Part shown: positions 7,457 through 16,002 of the stretch, one piece after another | Numbering within the stretch: position 1 is the first letter of the stretch | How the letters are laid out: every line of letters starts with the position of its first letter | Assembly: GCA_046349775.1 (NCBI GenBank) | Contig: JAXMBS010000080.1 | Location: 1 to 23,856 of the forward strand | Direction: 5' to 3' | DNA length: 23,856 bases | DNA from: JAEUIG01 sp046349775 | GTDB lineage: Bacteria; Planctomycetota; Planctomycetia; Planctomycetales; Planctomycetaceae | The notes under the pieces: model-generated | Databases searched by the model: none | What the model was told of the DNA's origin: nothing | The model's input: only the letters and a program-made list of their open reading frames with translations | Made by a program: the position numbers and the translations under genes

Positions 7457-8602
7457 TCACCGCGCCTCCCCGTGCAGACTGTACTCCTCGATCTTCTTGT
7501 GCAGAGTGTTGCGGTTGATCCCCAGCCGGGAAGCAGTCCGCGTCTGCGTCCCCTGGCACATTCGCAGCACCTGCAGGATCAACTCGCGCTCAACCATGCC
7601 CATCACGTGCGGGTGCGCCTCACCGTCCTGGCTCGCCTGTTCCAGTCCCAGCGACACGAGTTCCGTGCACATGGCCTGCAGGTCGCTGGGCGTGGCGCGG
7701 CCGACGCGCTGCGGCGCTTCGCCGCGGACGTGTGACGGCAACAGTTCGGGAGTCAGTGTGTCCCCTTCGGCCAGGACGACGGCGCGCTCGATGTAGTTCT
7801 CCAGCTCGCGGACATTTCCCGGCCACGAGTAGCCACGCAGAAAGCCCATGGCCTCCGGGGAGACTGCGGTGACGGACCGTCCATTGGCGGCCGCGTAGGT
7901 CTGCAGAAACAGTTGGGCCAGGGCCGGTACGTCGTCGGCATGGTCCCGCAGCGGCGGCAGGTAGATCGGCACGACATTCAGCCGGTAGTACAGGTCTTCC
8001 CGAAACTTGCCGGCTGCCGCCAGGTCTGCCAGGTCGCGGTTCGTCGCTGCGATGATCCGGCAGTCGACGGTGATTGTCCGCGTATCGCCGACCCGTTCAA
8101 ACTCGTGTTCCTGCAGCACGCGCAGCAGCTTGACCTGCAGCGTATAGCTGAGCGAATTGATCTCATCGAGGAAGATCGTGCCGCCATGCGCCGCTTCAAA
8201 CCGGCCGGTCCGGTTCTCGATGGCGTTGGTGAATGCGCCTTTGACGTGGCCGAACAGTTCACTTTCCAGCAGGGACTCGCTCAGAGCACCGCAGTTGACC
8301 CGCACGAAGGGGCCGGTCTTGCGCGGGCTGAGTTCGTGCACCGCACGGGCCACCAGCTCCTTGCCGCTGCCGGTCTCACCCAGGAGCAGCACGGTCGCCG
8401 AGCTGTCCGCCACCTTGCGTGTCAGCCGGAATACGTCGCGCATGGCCGGGGAGGCGCCAATCATCCCGGGCAGGCCGTCGTCGATGGCGGAAGGTTGAGA
8501 GGGCATTTGGCGATTCAAAAATCGATGGCTGTACGCCATTTGTGCGCGTATTGTACGCGTTCCATGCTCCCAATCCAGCAATTGAACGCGATTTCCCGAC
8601 AT
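7457..8602 (-). CDS. Sigma-54-dependent activator (AAA+ / Fis-type), no receiver domain
   Basis: A bacterial enhancer-binding protein of 381 residues that would use ATP hydrolysis to open sigma-54 promoters. The AAA+ domain spans about 45-285, with Walker A GETGSGKE (75-82), the sigma-54 contact loop GAFTNA (122-127), Walker B GGTIFLDEI (140-148), the arginine-finger region REDLYYRL (201-208) and PGNVREL (261-267). A Fis-type helix-turn-helix lies at about 353-376. The usual loop is GAFTGA, so Asn126 is a variant. There is no receiver, GAF or PAS domain, so activity must be controlled in trans or by expression level, as in PspF. The true start may be the ATG at 8506, because palindromic DNA lies between the two candidate starts. 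It diverges from the SDR genes. Confidence 0.9.
   Translation of the reverse strand: MSGNRVQLLDWEHGTRTIRAQMAYSHRFLNRQMPSQPSAIDDGLPGMIGASPAMRDVFRLTRKVADSSATVLLLGETGSGKELVARAVHELSPRKTGPFVRVNCGALSESLLESELFGHVKGAFTNAIENRTGRFEAAHGGTIFLDEINSLSYTLQVKLLRVLQEHEFERVGDTRTITVDCRIIAATNRDLADLAAAGKFREDLYYRLNVVPIYLPPLRDHADDVPALAQLFLQTYAAANGRSVTAVSPEAMGFLRGYSWPGNVRELENYIERAVVLAEGDTLTPELLPSHVRGEAPQRVGRATPSDLQAMCTELVSLGLEQASQDGEAHPHVMGMVERELILQVLRMCQGTQTRTASRLGINRNTLHKKIEEYSLHGEAR
8545..8559. promoter_or_regulatory. Palindromic operator candidate near activator start
   Basis: CGCGTA-TTG-TACGCG is a perfect 6-bp inverted repeat. TGTACGC occurs here (8552) and again 23 bp away (8529). If translation starts at 8506, these lie in the activator's own leader and could serve autoregulation. 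Confidence 0.35.
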
Positions 8603-8805
8603 TTGATCTTAGTTTGCAATGTCCTGTCACATTGTTCGATCAGTCGTCAGATGAAAAGTGCTTAAAACAAGAGCACACAGTCTGTTTTTTGAGCGTTTCT
8701 TGCGGGGTGCACAGAAGCCCTGGCATTGAGTTCCGCGTTCCACGATCAGTTTCCCGGTGATCCGCGCAGCGGTATTCTGATCCCCCGTCGCACACACTGG
8801 AGACG

Positions 8806-8811
8806 AAGGAA
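8806..8811 (+). promoter_or_regulatory. Ribosome binding site of SDR gene
   Basis: AAGGAA lies 5 nt before the ATG at 8817 and fixes that start. It contrasts with the next SDR gene, which has a repeat leader instead. Confidence 0.6.
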
Positions 8812-8816
8812 ATCAC

Positions 8817-9590
8817 ATGCTGCCGGGAATCCGACAGTTCGATCTGACGGGCCGTGCCGCACTGGTGACCGGCGGTTCCAAGGGGCTCGGGCAGGCGATG
8901 GCCGCTGGGTTGGCCTCCGCCGGCGCCGATGTCCTGCTGACCAGCCGCCACGCGGAAGAGGCTGAGGCGGCCGCAAAGCAGATCGCCGCCGACCACGGCC
9001 GCCGCGCTCTCGGGATTGCAGCCGACGTCAGCCAGCCCGCGGACGTCGAAGCCGCCGTCACCCGCATCATGAAAGAGTACGGCCGGCTCGACATCCTGCT
9101 CAATAACGCCGGCATCAATATCCGGGGGCCGATCGACGAATTGACGTACGAGCAGTTTCGCCAGGTGCAGGCCATCAACACCGACGGCGTGTGGCTCTGC
9201 ACGCGCGCCGCCGTCCCGCACATGCGGCGCGCGAAGTACGGCCGGATCATCAACATCGCCAGCACGCTCGGCCAGGTCGGCCTCGCCAACCGCACCCCCT
9301 ATGCCGCCAGCAAAGGGGCCGTGGTGCTTTTGACACGCACCCTGGCGCTGGAACTCGCGCCGTACAACATCACTGTCAACGCCATCTGCCCCGGTCCGTT
9401 CCTCACACCGATGAATATCCCGATCGCCGAGACTGAGGACGCGAAAAGGAACGTAGTCGGCGCCACAGCTCTCGGACGCTGGGGCCGGATGGAGGAAATC
9501 CAGGGCGCCGCCATCTACCTGGCCAGCGACGCTTCGTCCTATACCACAGGCTCACTCTTGAATGTCGACGGCGGCTGGACAGCGAAGTGA
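8817..9590 (+). CDS. SDR-family oxidoreductase, gluconate 5-dehydrogenase/KduD-like
   Basis: A complete 257-residue classical SDR. The cofactor glycine motif is TGGSKGLG (18-25), the NNAG motif lies at 96-99, the catalytic serine is Ser149 in NIAST, and the YxxxK pair is Tyr162/Lys166 in YAASK. The C-terminal stretch CPGPFLTPMN followed by DGGW is typical of sugar-acid dehydrogenases such as gluconate 5-dehydrogenase and 2-deoxy-D-gluconate 3-dehydrogenase. Arg44 after LLTS suggests NADP(H) preference, which is an inference. The start is supported by AAGGAA upstream. It is followed 135 bp downstream by a second, related SDR on the same strand. It is divergent from the sigma-54 activator, which may control it, although I find no well-spaced sigma-54 promoter in the 214-bp gap. 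Confidence 0.9.
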   Translation: MLPGIRQFDLTGRAALVTGGSKGLGQAMAAGLASAGADVLLTSRHAEEAEAAAKQIAADHGRRALGIAADVSQPADVEAAVTRIMKEYGRLDILLNNAGINIRGPIDELTYEQFRQVQAINTDGVWLCTRAAVPHMRRAKYGRIINIASTLGQVGLANRTPYAASKGAVVLLTRTLALELAPYNITVNAICPGPFLTPMNIPIAETEDAKRNVVGATALGRWGRMEEIQGAAIYLASDASSYTTGSLLNVDGGWTAK

Positions 9591-9660
9591 GTTGCGGGCT
9601 TTTGGTTGTCGGAGCATTGTGTTCAGTGAGACTGGCTACTTCAGGCGAGCTCTTGTCGAT

Positions 9661-9725
9661 CAACCATTAACGATAAACCATCAAACCCTTTCGAATTTCG
9701 AGTTTCGGATTTCGAATTTCCCCCC
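9661..9725 (+). repeat. Heptamer tandem repeat (TTTCGRR) leader before start codon
   Basis: Four consecutive heptamers TTTCGAA, TTTCGAG, TTTCGGA and TTTCGAA occupy 9689-9716. A fifth, truncated unit (TTTCCCCCC) runs straight into the ATG at 9726. Just upstream (9661-9682) is a second motif, AACCATTAACGATAAACC. There is no Shine-Dalgarno. The same heptamer leads the gene at 22485. Confidence 0.75.
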
Positions 9726-10485
9726 ATGATTCTCGACCAGTTTAAGCTCGACGGTCGCGTCGCCGTCGTCACCGGAGCGCGGCGCGGGCTTGGCCAGGCG
9801 ATGGCGCTCGGACTGGCACAAGCCGGAGCGGACATCGTCTGCATCACCCGTTCCGGCACATCCGATGACACGCGACAGCTCGTGACCGGCGCCGGTCGCC
9901 GGTTCTGGGACCTGGGCTGCGACCTGTCTGTCCCCGCCGAGCGCGTCGGTCTCATCGACCGCGCGGTTGCCGCCGCGGGACGGATCGACATTCTGGTGAA
10001 TAATGCCGGGAGCGCGGATCGCGGCTCCCGAAAGCCTGCCCCTGGAGCGGTATATGCGGCTGCTGGAAGTCCATTTGAACGCCGCGTTCGATCTGTCTCA
10101 GCAGGCGGCCCCGCACATGTTCGGCCGCGGCCGCGGCAAGATCATCAACATCGGCTCGGTGATGAGCTTTGAGGGGGGCCTCAACATCCCGGCCTATGCG
10201 GCCGCCAAGCACGGCATCGCCGGACTGACAAAATCGCTCGCCGTCGCCTGGTCCCGCCGCGGCATTAACGTTAACTGCATCTGCCCCGGCTACTTTGAAA
10301 CCGACCCGTCGGGTACGTTGCAGGACGATCCCGTCCGCGCGCCCCAGCTTATGGACCGCATCCCCTGCGGCCGCTGGGGCCAACCCGATGAACTCGCCGG
10401 CCTGGCTGTCTTCCTGGCATCAGATGCATCCAACTACATGCACGGCAGCCTGGTGCCCATCGATGGCGGCTGGCTCGCCAGGTGA
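9726..10485 (+). pseudogene. KduD-like SDR with one internal frameshift
   Basis: An SDR of about 252 residues if one indel is repaired. The first part (9726 to about 10007) reads FKLDGRVAVVTGARRGLGQAM, with the glycine motif TGARRGLG, and reaches DILVNNAG. The frame then shifts by one base. The second part reads ARIAAPESLPLERYMRLLEV, then GKIINIGSVMSFEGG, YAAAK (catalytic Tyr/Lys), VNCICPGYFETD and a C-terminal DGGW. The SVMSFEGG / AYAAAKHGIAGLTKSLA pattern is typical of 2-dehydro-3-deoxy-gluconate 5-dehydrogenase (KduD) relatives. The shift fits one extra base, or two missing, at the GGGAGCG around 10006-10012. All motifs survive on both sides, so a sequencing error or a very recent mutation is likely. 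It probably forms a transcript with the SDR gene upstream. Confidence 0.8.
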
Positions 10486-10505
10486 TCGCCGTTGAGCGCT
10501 GCGAC

Positions 10506-10919
10506 CTACGTCACAATCATCAAGTGCAGCCGCAGGCGCCGCACGATGTGCGCGGCGCAGCGCTCAAAGGTCGCGGCGCTCCAGCCGAAGCCGGCCGGCC
10601 GCACATCGATGTCGACAATTGCCTGTGCGGCGTGTGATTTGCGATCGCATTCAGGCGTCTCGTCGCGGCGGACCGCCAGCGTCACGAGCACCGGGTCGTG
10701 CCCGCCGACACCATGCCAGAACCGCTCCCAACGGCTAAAGCCGATCTTGAGCTGGTAGTGGTGCTCGTCCACCTCGAGTAACCGCGCCTGCTGGTCCTGG
10801 ATGAAACCGCACAGCTTGAGGAACAGCGTGTTCCCGAGATCGCAGGCGCTGACGGACTCGTGGACCACCAGTCGGCGCGGCGCCCGTTTGAGAAATGCAG
10901 CGGCGTTGTGTTTCGTCAT
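10506..10919 (-). CDS. Unknown protein, 137 residues
   Basis: I do not recognise the family. The frame is open as far as 11117, but the ATG at 10919 has GGAG about 8 nt upstream, and sequence before it is Arg/Cys-rich without protein character. The product has no signal peptide or membrane helix. It begins MTKHNAAAFLKRAPRRLVV, has a hydrophobic segment NTLFLKLCGFI, and a middle rich in aromatic and acidic residues (LLEVDEHHYQLKIGFSRWERF) followed by GVGGHDPVLVTLAVR. It is probably soluble. It is the last gene of a minus-strand series after the metallopeptidase (219-bp gap) and ends 20 bp from the convergent KduD-like gene. Confidence 0.6.
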   Translation of the reverse strand: MTKHNAAAFLKRAPRRLVVHESVSACDLGNTLFLKLCGFIQDQQARLLEVDEHHYQLKIGFSRWERFWHGVGGHDPVLVTLAVRRDETPECDRKSHAAQAIVDIDVRPAGFGWSAATFERCAAHIVRRLRLHLMIVT

Positions 10920-11138
10920 CACAGGCTCCCCATCAGCAGGTTGATGGAGATCCCGAACGCGAATCGCGTGCCTGTCGGCTGCCCGCCTTGTTGGCGTCGC
11001 CGAAAGTGGCCGTCGCCCCAACGAGTTACGGCGTCCACCCACGGCACAACGCTGCTGTAAGCAACGGGCGCCTGCTGCCGTCCGGCAACGCGCCGTGCTG
11101 CCGAATTGCCACATCACAACGACTGCGCGGCGCGATCC

Positions 11139-12014
11139 CTACAGGTCGCGCGCCTCGAACGTGTTCCCCGCGCTCAGATCGCCGGTCTCAAAGCCTTTGC
11201 GGAACCATTTGACCCGCTGCTCGGATGTTCCGTGCGTGAAACTCTCCGGCACGACATACCCGCGCGCCTCCATCTGCAGCCGGTCGTCGCCGATCGCCGT
11301 TGCCGCGTTCAGCGCCTCTTCGATGTCCCCCGGTTCGAGCACATTCTTCATCTTCTGGTCGTAGTGCGCCCAGACCCCCGCCAGAAAATCCGCCTGCAGT
11401 TCCAGCCGCACGCTCAGGTCGTTGTACTCCGCCTCGCCGAGGGCGCCCTGCTGGCTGTGCACCTTCTCAGTAATCCCCAACAGGTTCTGCACATGGTGTC
11501 CCACTTCGTGTGCCAGCACATACGCCCGCGCGAAGTCTCCCGGCGCACCGAATCGCTGGTCGAGTTCTTCGTAGAACGACAGGTCGATGTAGACCCGCTG
11601 ATCGCCCGGACAATAAAACGGCCCCGACGACGCACTCGCACGTCCACACGCCGAATCCACCCGCTGTGAAAACACCACCAGCTTCGGTTCGACGTACCGC
11701 TTGCCCTGCTCTTGGAAGACGGCGTTCCACACGTCTTCGGTGTCCGCCAGCACGACCCGCGCGAACTCCGCCATCTCCTGCTGCTCTGGTGTGAAGTCCT
11801 GGCCGGGATCGGCCTGCTCCACCTGTCCTCCGCCGGGGCCACCCGGCTGCAGCTGCGGATTCTGCATCAGCGGCCGGATGTCGACGCCGAAGTAGGCTGC
11901 CACCAGCAGCAGGATCAGCATTCCCAGACCGCCGCCGACGCGCATCATCGGCGGCCCCCCCGCGCTGCCGCGGTACTCAACGTTTTCGCTCTCTCGCCGC
12001 CCCTTCCAGCGCAT
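11139..12014 (-). CDS. ypfJ: YpfJ-type neutral zinc metallopeptidase
   Basis: A 291-residue member of the putative neutral zinc metallopeptidase family (YpfJ). The start MRWKGRRESENVEYRG is the conserved cytoplasmic N-terminus of the family. One transmembrane helix (28-43) follows, then a Gly/Pro/Gln linker, then the catalytic domain outside the membrane. The zinc motif is HEVGHH (His169, Glu170, His173), with a likely third ligand Glu205 in ELQADFLAG. Two cysteines (Cys123 and Cys135) in SACGRA and FYCPGD are well placed for a disulfide. The C-terminus carries the family block THGTSEQRVKWFRKGFETGD. Length and domain order are normal. It lies 123 bp downstream of the exporter gene on the same strand. 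The natural substrate of the family is unknown. Confidence 0.93.
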   Translation of the reverse strand: MRWKGRRESENVEYRGSAGGPPMMRVGGGLGMLILLLVAAYFGVDIRPLMQNPQLQPGGPGGGQVEQADPGQDFTPEQQEMAEFARVVLADTEDVWNAVFQEQGKRYVEPKLVVFSQRVDSACGRASASSGPFYCPGDQRVYIDLSFYEELDQRFGAPGDFARAYVLAHEVGHHVQNLLGITEKVHSQQGALGEAEYNDLSVRLELQADFLAGVWAHYDQKMKNVLEPGDIEEALNAATAIGDDRLQMEARGYVVPESFTHGTSEQRVKWFRKGFETGDLSAGNTFEARDL

Positions 12015-12137
12015 GTGCCTGCTCCCCGGCCCGTTCGACGGCAGTCAGTATAAGCCGCCGCGAACAGTTCGCCAGTGGGAGACGCGAAACCGGAAGCGAC
12101 TTCGAGATCGCCGGACCGTTGCCAAAATCAGCGAACC

Positions 12138-14861
12138 TCACACCGCCGGCCGGACGACGTCGCGCAGCGCCGGCTCAAACTTCACATGCGGGGACGGCGC
12201 CGCTTCGTGCACCTTGACGATCGGGCGCGGACACAGGGCCCGCTGCAGCCAGCGGCCGATGCGGCCCGCCAGCAGGGCCGGCAGAAGCACCAGCGTCGTC
12301 AGTTGCGTCGCGCCGATCAGCCCGGCCAGCAGCCCGCCGAACCGGCCCACCGCCTCGACTTCGCAGGTCCGCAGAGCGAGGGCCACACCGATCGCCACAA
12401 GCGTCAGCCGCCACAATCCGGCGCCACACTCGATCAGCGCCTGCCGCGCGGCATCGGCATGACCGTCGCCGTCCAGGACTCCGCCCCGGAACCAGATCAG
12501 CAACTGGGCGGCGGACTGCGTGCTGATCGCCAGGGCGACGACTATGGCGAGCAACCCGCCGACGTCGAACTGCATTCCGCGCATCGCCGCAAGGCCCAGA
12601 ACGCAGCCCATCGGCAACAGTTGAGTCAGCAGGCTGACGAGAATTGCCGTGGGCGTCCGCAGCAGCCAGATCAGCGCTCCGATCAACATGACGCAGGCCA
12701 GCCCTGTCGTTTTGCCGAGGCTCCGCAGCAGCGCCTGCCGCGTGCCGTCGGCCAGCACCGCCGGAGCGGCGACGACATGGTCGGCGTCAGGATGTCGCCG
12801 CAACACTTGCTGGATCGAGGCATCAATCTGAGCTGTCACGTGTTCGACGGCGACCCCCGGCGGCAGCAGGACGTTGGCCGAAATCCGCCAGAGTTCGTCA
12901 CCGGCGCCGCTCAGCCGTGCATCACCGGGCAGTTGCCAGTCGGTCGCGCGATCGGCTTTGAACAGCAGGGTCTCCGCGGTGAACGTGGCTTCGGAGCGTA
13001 CGCGCTCCTCCACTTGATTCGATTGCCGTGCGAAGTTGGAGCGCACGCGTGTCGATGCGTCCGCCGGCGGCAGTTCCGTGACCGGCAGCATATCGGCGAG
13101 CGACAGCGTGCCGATGACCGCGGGGTGCTCCTTGGCGGCCCGTTCCGCTGCCCGCACGATTTCCACCCGCTCCAGGAACCGCACACGCTCCAGCGACGCG
13201 GCGGTGAAGCGCACGACGACGTCGACCGGTGAAGCTCCCGTCAGGTTGTCTTCGACGAACCGCGTGTCCTTCGCGAGCCGCGTGGCAGGCGGCAGCGTGC
13301 GGACATGCTGCCCGTCAATCCGCAACTTCGCAGCGCCTCCGGCACCGGCCAGCAGCATGAGGAGACACAACGCCGTCGTCAGGCCCGAGCGCCGGGTCAC
13401 GAGTTGACTCAGTCCCCGCCAGAAACCCGCGTCGTTCCGTCGCGCCGCAGAAGCAGAGCCGATCGCCGGGAGCAGCAGCGGCAAGACGACGAGTCCCAGC
13501 AGCAGGGCGATCGAGACAGAGATGACTCCGATCAGTCCGAAGTGGCGGACCGGCGGAGTGGAACTGATCATCAGCGGCATCAGCGACAGCGCGACGAGGA
13601 TCATCGCCGTCCGAAACACCGTGGTCGTGGCCTGCGTGTGGATTGCGCCGGACGACCGATCGTCATCCGATTCCAGCCGACGATCGGCAATCTGCAGCCC
13701 GCCGGCGAGCAGCAACAGGCCGGTCAGAATCGGTAGCGCCAGCAGGATGGGATCCACCGCCGTGCCGGCCAGCCGCAAGCTGGCGGCGCTGAGCACCGCT
13801 GCGGCGATTGACACGACGCTGATGGCCACGCCCACCCGCAGGCCCCGGACGACAACGCACGTCAGCACCAGCAGCACCGCTCCCAACAGCAGCGGCAGCG
13901 ATCGGTCGTGCAGCTTCCGGGACACCGCGTCGTTGGTCCACAGGATACGATCAATCGTCCGGGCCTGTTCGGCGCGCGTCAGCGGCTCGCCGACGATATG
14001 GATTTCCGAAATCTCAGCCGCAGTCGCCGCCCGTTCGATCGCTCGCACCGCAGCGGGCACGTCGGCTGCGCCGGCCTCAGAGAGCGCCACCTCAATGCCG
14101 ACCGGCGCTCCCTGGGCCACGAAGCATTCGCCAAACAACTTGCGTCCGTCCGGCTCGTTCGCCGTCGGGAAGTCGGTCAATTCGAGGATCAGCGAACGTA
14201 CCTGCGCGGTGACCGTCGACTGCGGATGAAATCCGCTCCAGGTGACCTGCAGGTCGTGTTCCGGGATCGCCACGGGTTCGATCGCCGCGGCGCCGTTGTC
14301 CGAAGTTGCCGCGGACCATGCCTCAATCGGCCCGCTGACCTCCAGTTCGATTCCCAGGTTCGCGCGCGCTGCGCGGATCAGTCGCTCGGTCGTCGCCGCG
14401 ATCGACTCGGCGCCCGCATCCGTCAGCTTCAGCTTCAGGCCGCCGGCGCCCATCACGACGCCCGTCAGCCGCTGCACGGCTTCGTCCCGCTCGACGCCGC
14501 CGGCGATCATCTGTTGCAGCCGATATTCCGGTGTGATGACCTGGGCAATCTCGGCAGCGCCACCGCGACGCACACCGTCCGGGTCCACATGACCGATCAG
14601 TGCCGTGCTCAACTGTGCGATCCGCGGGTCGTCGATTGTGCTCCCCGCCCACGTCACCAGGAGGGATTCCGACTGCGGCAACTCCCGGCGTTGCCATTCG
14701 GCCAGTCGCCGGTGCGGATCGGTGGCCGCCAGCCGCTGCGCGTCGTCGTCCTGAATCCGCAGGTTGCCGATTGTCAGCAGGCACAGCGGCAGGGCGAATG
14801 CGATCGCCGCCACCATCCCGAGGGCCCGCCCTGTGTTCGCTCCGTCGCGCGCTGTCAGCAT
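12138..14861 (-). CDS. RND/MMPL-superfamily exporter, 907 residues
   Basis: A large inner-membrane transporter of the RND superfamily, MMPL-like branch. I set the start at the ATG at 14861 because a membrane helix (15-33) follows directly; the longer frame from 15077 adds a non-protein-like Arg/Cys-rich stretch. A large extracytoplasmic domain (about 34-315) is followed by a helix cluster (about 320-340, 344-364, 370-391, 417-434, 441-466), a single helix (494-512) opening the second half, a second extracytoplasmic domain (about 513-712) and a final cluster (about 716-735, 738-760, 765-790, 817-832, 838-865). This is the duplicated 6+6 helix plan of the family. The cargo cannot be seen; relatives move lipids, hopanoids or other hydrophobic compounds. 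Two spaced palindromes lie 53-80 bp upstream of the start. Confidence 0.85.
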   Translation of the reverse strand: MLTARDGANTGRALGMVAAIAFALPLCLLTIGNLRIQDDDAQRLAATDPHRRLAEWQRRELPQSESLLVTWAGSTIDDPRIAQLSTALIGHVDPDGVRRGGAAEIAQVITPEYRLQQMIAGGVERDEAVQRLTGVVMGAGGLKLKLTDAGAESIAATTERLIRAARANLGIELEVSGPIEAWSAATSDNGAAAIEPVAIPEHDLQVTWSGFHPQSTVTAQVRSLILELTDFPTANEPDGRKLFGECFVAQGAPVGIEVALSEAGAADVPAAVRAIERAATAAEISEIHIVGEPLTRAEQARTIDRILWTNDAVSRKLHDRSLPLLLGAVLLVLTCVVVRGLRVGVAISVVSIAAAVLSAASLRLAGTAVDPILLALPILTGLLLLAGGLQIADRRLESDDDRSSGAIHTQATTTVFRTAMILVALSLMPLMISSTPPVRHFGLIGVISVSIALLLGLVVLPLLLPAIGSASAARRNDAGFWRGLSQLVTRRSGLTTALCLLMLLAGAGGAAKLRIDGQHVRTLPPATRLAKDTRFVEDNLTGASPVDVVVRFTAASLERVRFLERVEIVRAAERAAKEHPAVIGTLSLADMLPVTELPPADASTRVRSNFARQSNQVEERVRSEATFTAETLLFKADRATDWQLPGDARLSGAGDELWRISANVLLPPGVAVEHVTAQIDASIQQVLRRHPDADHVVAAPAVLADGTRQALLRSLGKTTGLACVMLIGALIWLLRTPTAILVSLLTQLLPMGCVLGLAAMRGMQFDVGGLLAIVVALAISTQSAAQLLIWFRGGVLDGDGHADAARQALIECGAGLWRLTLVAIGVALALRTCEVEAVGRFGGLLAGLIGATQLTTLVLLPALLAGRIGRWLQRALCPRPIVKVHEAAPSPHVKFEPALRDVVRPAV

Positions 14862-15221
14862 AGTTCGCCTGCAGGTGTTCGTCGTCGGCGTCGTCGACCG
14901 GCACGAATCGCCGCTGCGCAGTCGGAAATCCCGCTGCGCAGAGCGCAATCGGCACGACGCCGCTTCAGAAATCGACCGACAAGGGCAACCGACTTCGTCG
15001 TACCGTTTGGATCGATCGCCCTCCCCGCAGAGATCGCACCCGACCTGCCGGTCCGGTCGGCCGCGCAATGGCGGCAAAGTTTACGGACTGCGCAAGGTGG
15101 AGATGTGATTTTGGATTTTGATTGGAAACTGGGAGCGGTCCCGGATTGCGTGGACCGTCCGCTGTTCGCCGGCATTCGGGCGCCGTTAAGATGGTGGTCG
15201 CCGCCACATACGGAGCCGGCC
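14862..15221. other. Divergent intergenic region, 360 bp
   Basis: The region lies between the exporter and LRR genes. It holds two CCGCTGCGCAG copies 20 bp apart (14911-14941), a possible AT-rich patch (about 15106-15129, with TTTTGGATTTTGATTGG) and no convincing ORF. Frames that run through it are continuations of frames antisense to the exporter. Confidence 0.5.
14911..14941. promoter_or_regulatory. Paired operator candidate upstream of the exporter
   Basis: CCGCTGCGCAG occurs at 14911-14921 and again at 14931-14941. Each copy contains the palindrome CTGCGCAG. The 20-bp spacing, about two helical turns, would place two dimers on one DNA face in the exporter's 5' region. Confidence 0.35.
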
Positions 15222-15992
15222 ATGAACGAAATGTGTCAGAGTCAGACCGTCAGCTGGCGGCAGGCATTGCCGACCGCGGGGCGCGTCGCGGACGGCCTGG
15301 TGGCGGCGGGCAGATTCTTGCGCCGCCGGCCGCGCTGGCTGGTTGCTGTCGCGGTGATTGTTGTCACCTGCAGTGCCCTCTGGTGGAACGATTACCATTC
15401 CGCCGAGAACCGGGCGCTTCGACGGGTCCAGGAACTCGGTGGCTACGGCGGGGTGAGTCGGATCAGCCCCGCAATGTTCCAGGGACTTCGCGGCACTCCC
15501 CTGGAGCCACTGCTGAGGCTGTTTTCAACAAAGAGAGCGGCCGCCGGCCTCGTCGTCGAAGGCAAACCGGCGACCGATGCAGATATCGCCGAGTTTGTCG
15601 CCGCCCTGCCGACGATCGAGCAAATCGACGTCTCGTCGACGCTGATTGGCGACGAAGCGCTGGCCGAGATCGGGAAACTGCCGGCTTTGTTCTTAGTCGC
15701 TGCCCGTCATACCAAAGTCAGCGACGCCGGCGTCAAGAGTCTGGCCGGCCGTTCCGGTTTGTGCATTGTCGACCTCGCCGGCACGCATATCACCGATGCG
15801 GCGTTGGCAGACCTGGCCACACTGCCGCGTTTGTGCCGACTCAGTGTCGCCGGAACCAGTGTCACCGACGCCGGCCTCGCGCAACTGCAAGGCCCGACGT
15901 TGCTGATGCTGGACGTCACGGATACGCAGGTCACTGACGCCGGCGTCGCCTCATTCCAGGCGGCGAATCCAAGATGCAGCATCGTTCGTTAA
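15222..15992 (+). CDS. Membrane-anchored leucine-rich-repeat protein
   Basis: A 256-residue protein starting at the ATG at 15222, with GGAG 7 nt upstream. A basic N-terminus (RFLRRRPR) precedes one transmembrane helix (38-54). The rest faces outward. After a 60-residue linker come short LRRs with the planctomycete-type unit 'L-x-x-L-x-x-L-x-x-x-x-T-x-V-T-D-A-G-L': IEQIDVSSTLIGDEAL, ALFLVAARHTKVSDAGV, LCIVDLAGTHITDAAL, LCRLSVAGTSVTDAGL and LMLDVTDTQVTDAGV. The end is ANPRCSIVR. The fold suggests protein binding at the cell envelope; no enzymatic domain is present. A second, broken LRR gene with the similar ending HPDCTVVR follows directly downstream. Confidence 0.85.
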   Translation: MNEMCQSQTVSWRQALPTAGRVADGLVAAGRFLRRRPRWLVAVAVIVVTCSALWWNDYHSAENRALRRVQELGGYGGVSRISPAMFQGLRGTPLEPLLRLFSTKRAAAGLVVEGKPATDADIAEFVAALPTIEQIDVSSTLIGDEALAEIGKLPALFLVAARHTKVSDAGVKSLAGRSGLCIVDLAGTHITDAALADLATLPRLCRLSVAGTSVTDAGLAQLQGPTLLMLDVTDTQVTDAGVASFQAANPRCSIVR

Positions 15993-16002
15993 ACCAGCAG
16001 CA

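Noticed and set aside
8726..8750. Possible sigma-54 promoter (TGGCAT...GC) before the SDR gene
   Set aside because: Spacing between GG and GC is 11 rather than 10 and the -12 box is poor, so it fails the consensus.
12075..13232. 385-residue plus-strand frame
   Set aside because: Antisense shadow of the RND exporter; Gln/Arg/His-rich composition without any family motif.
13908..15992. 694-residue plus-strand frame
   Set aside because: Only the last 256 residues (from 15222) are a real LRR protein. The rest is antisense to the RND exporter and intergenic.
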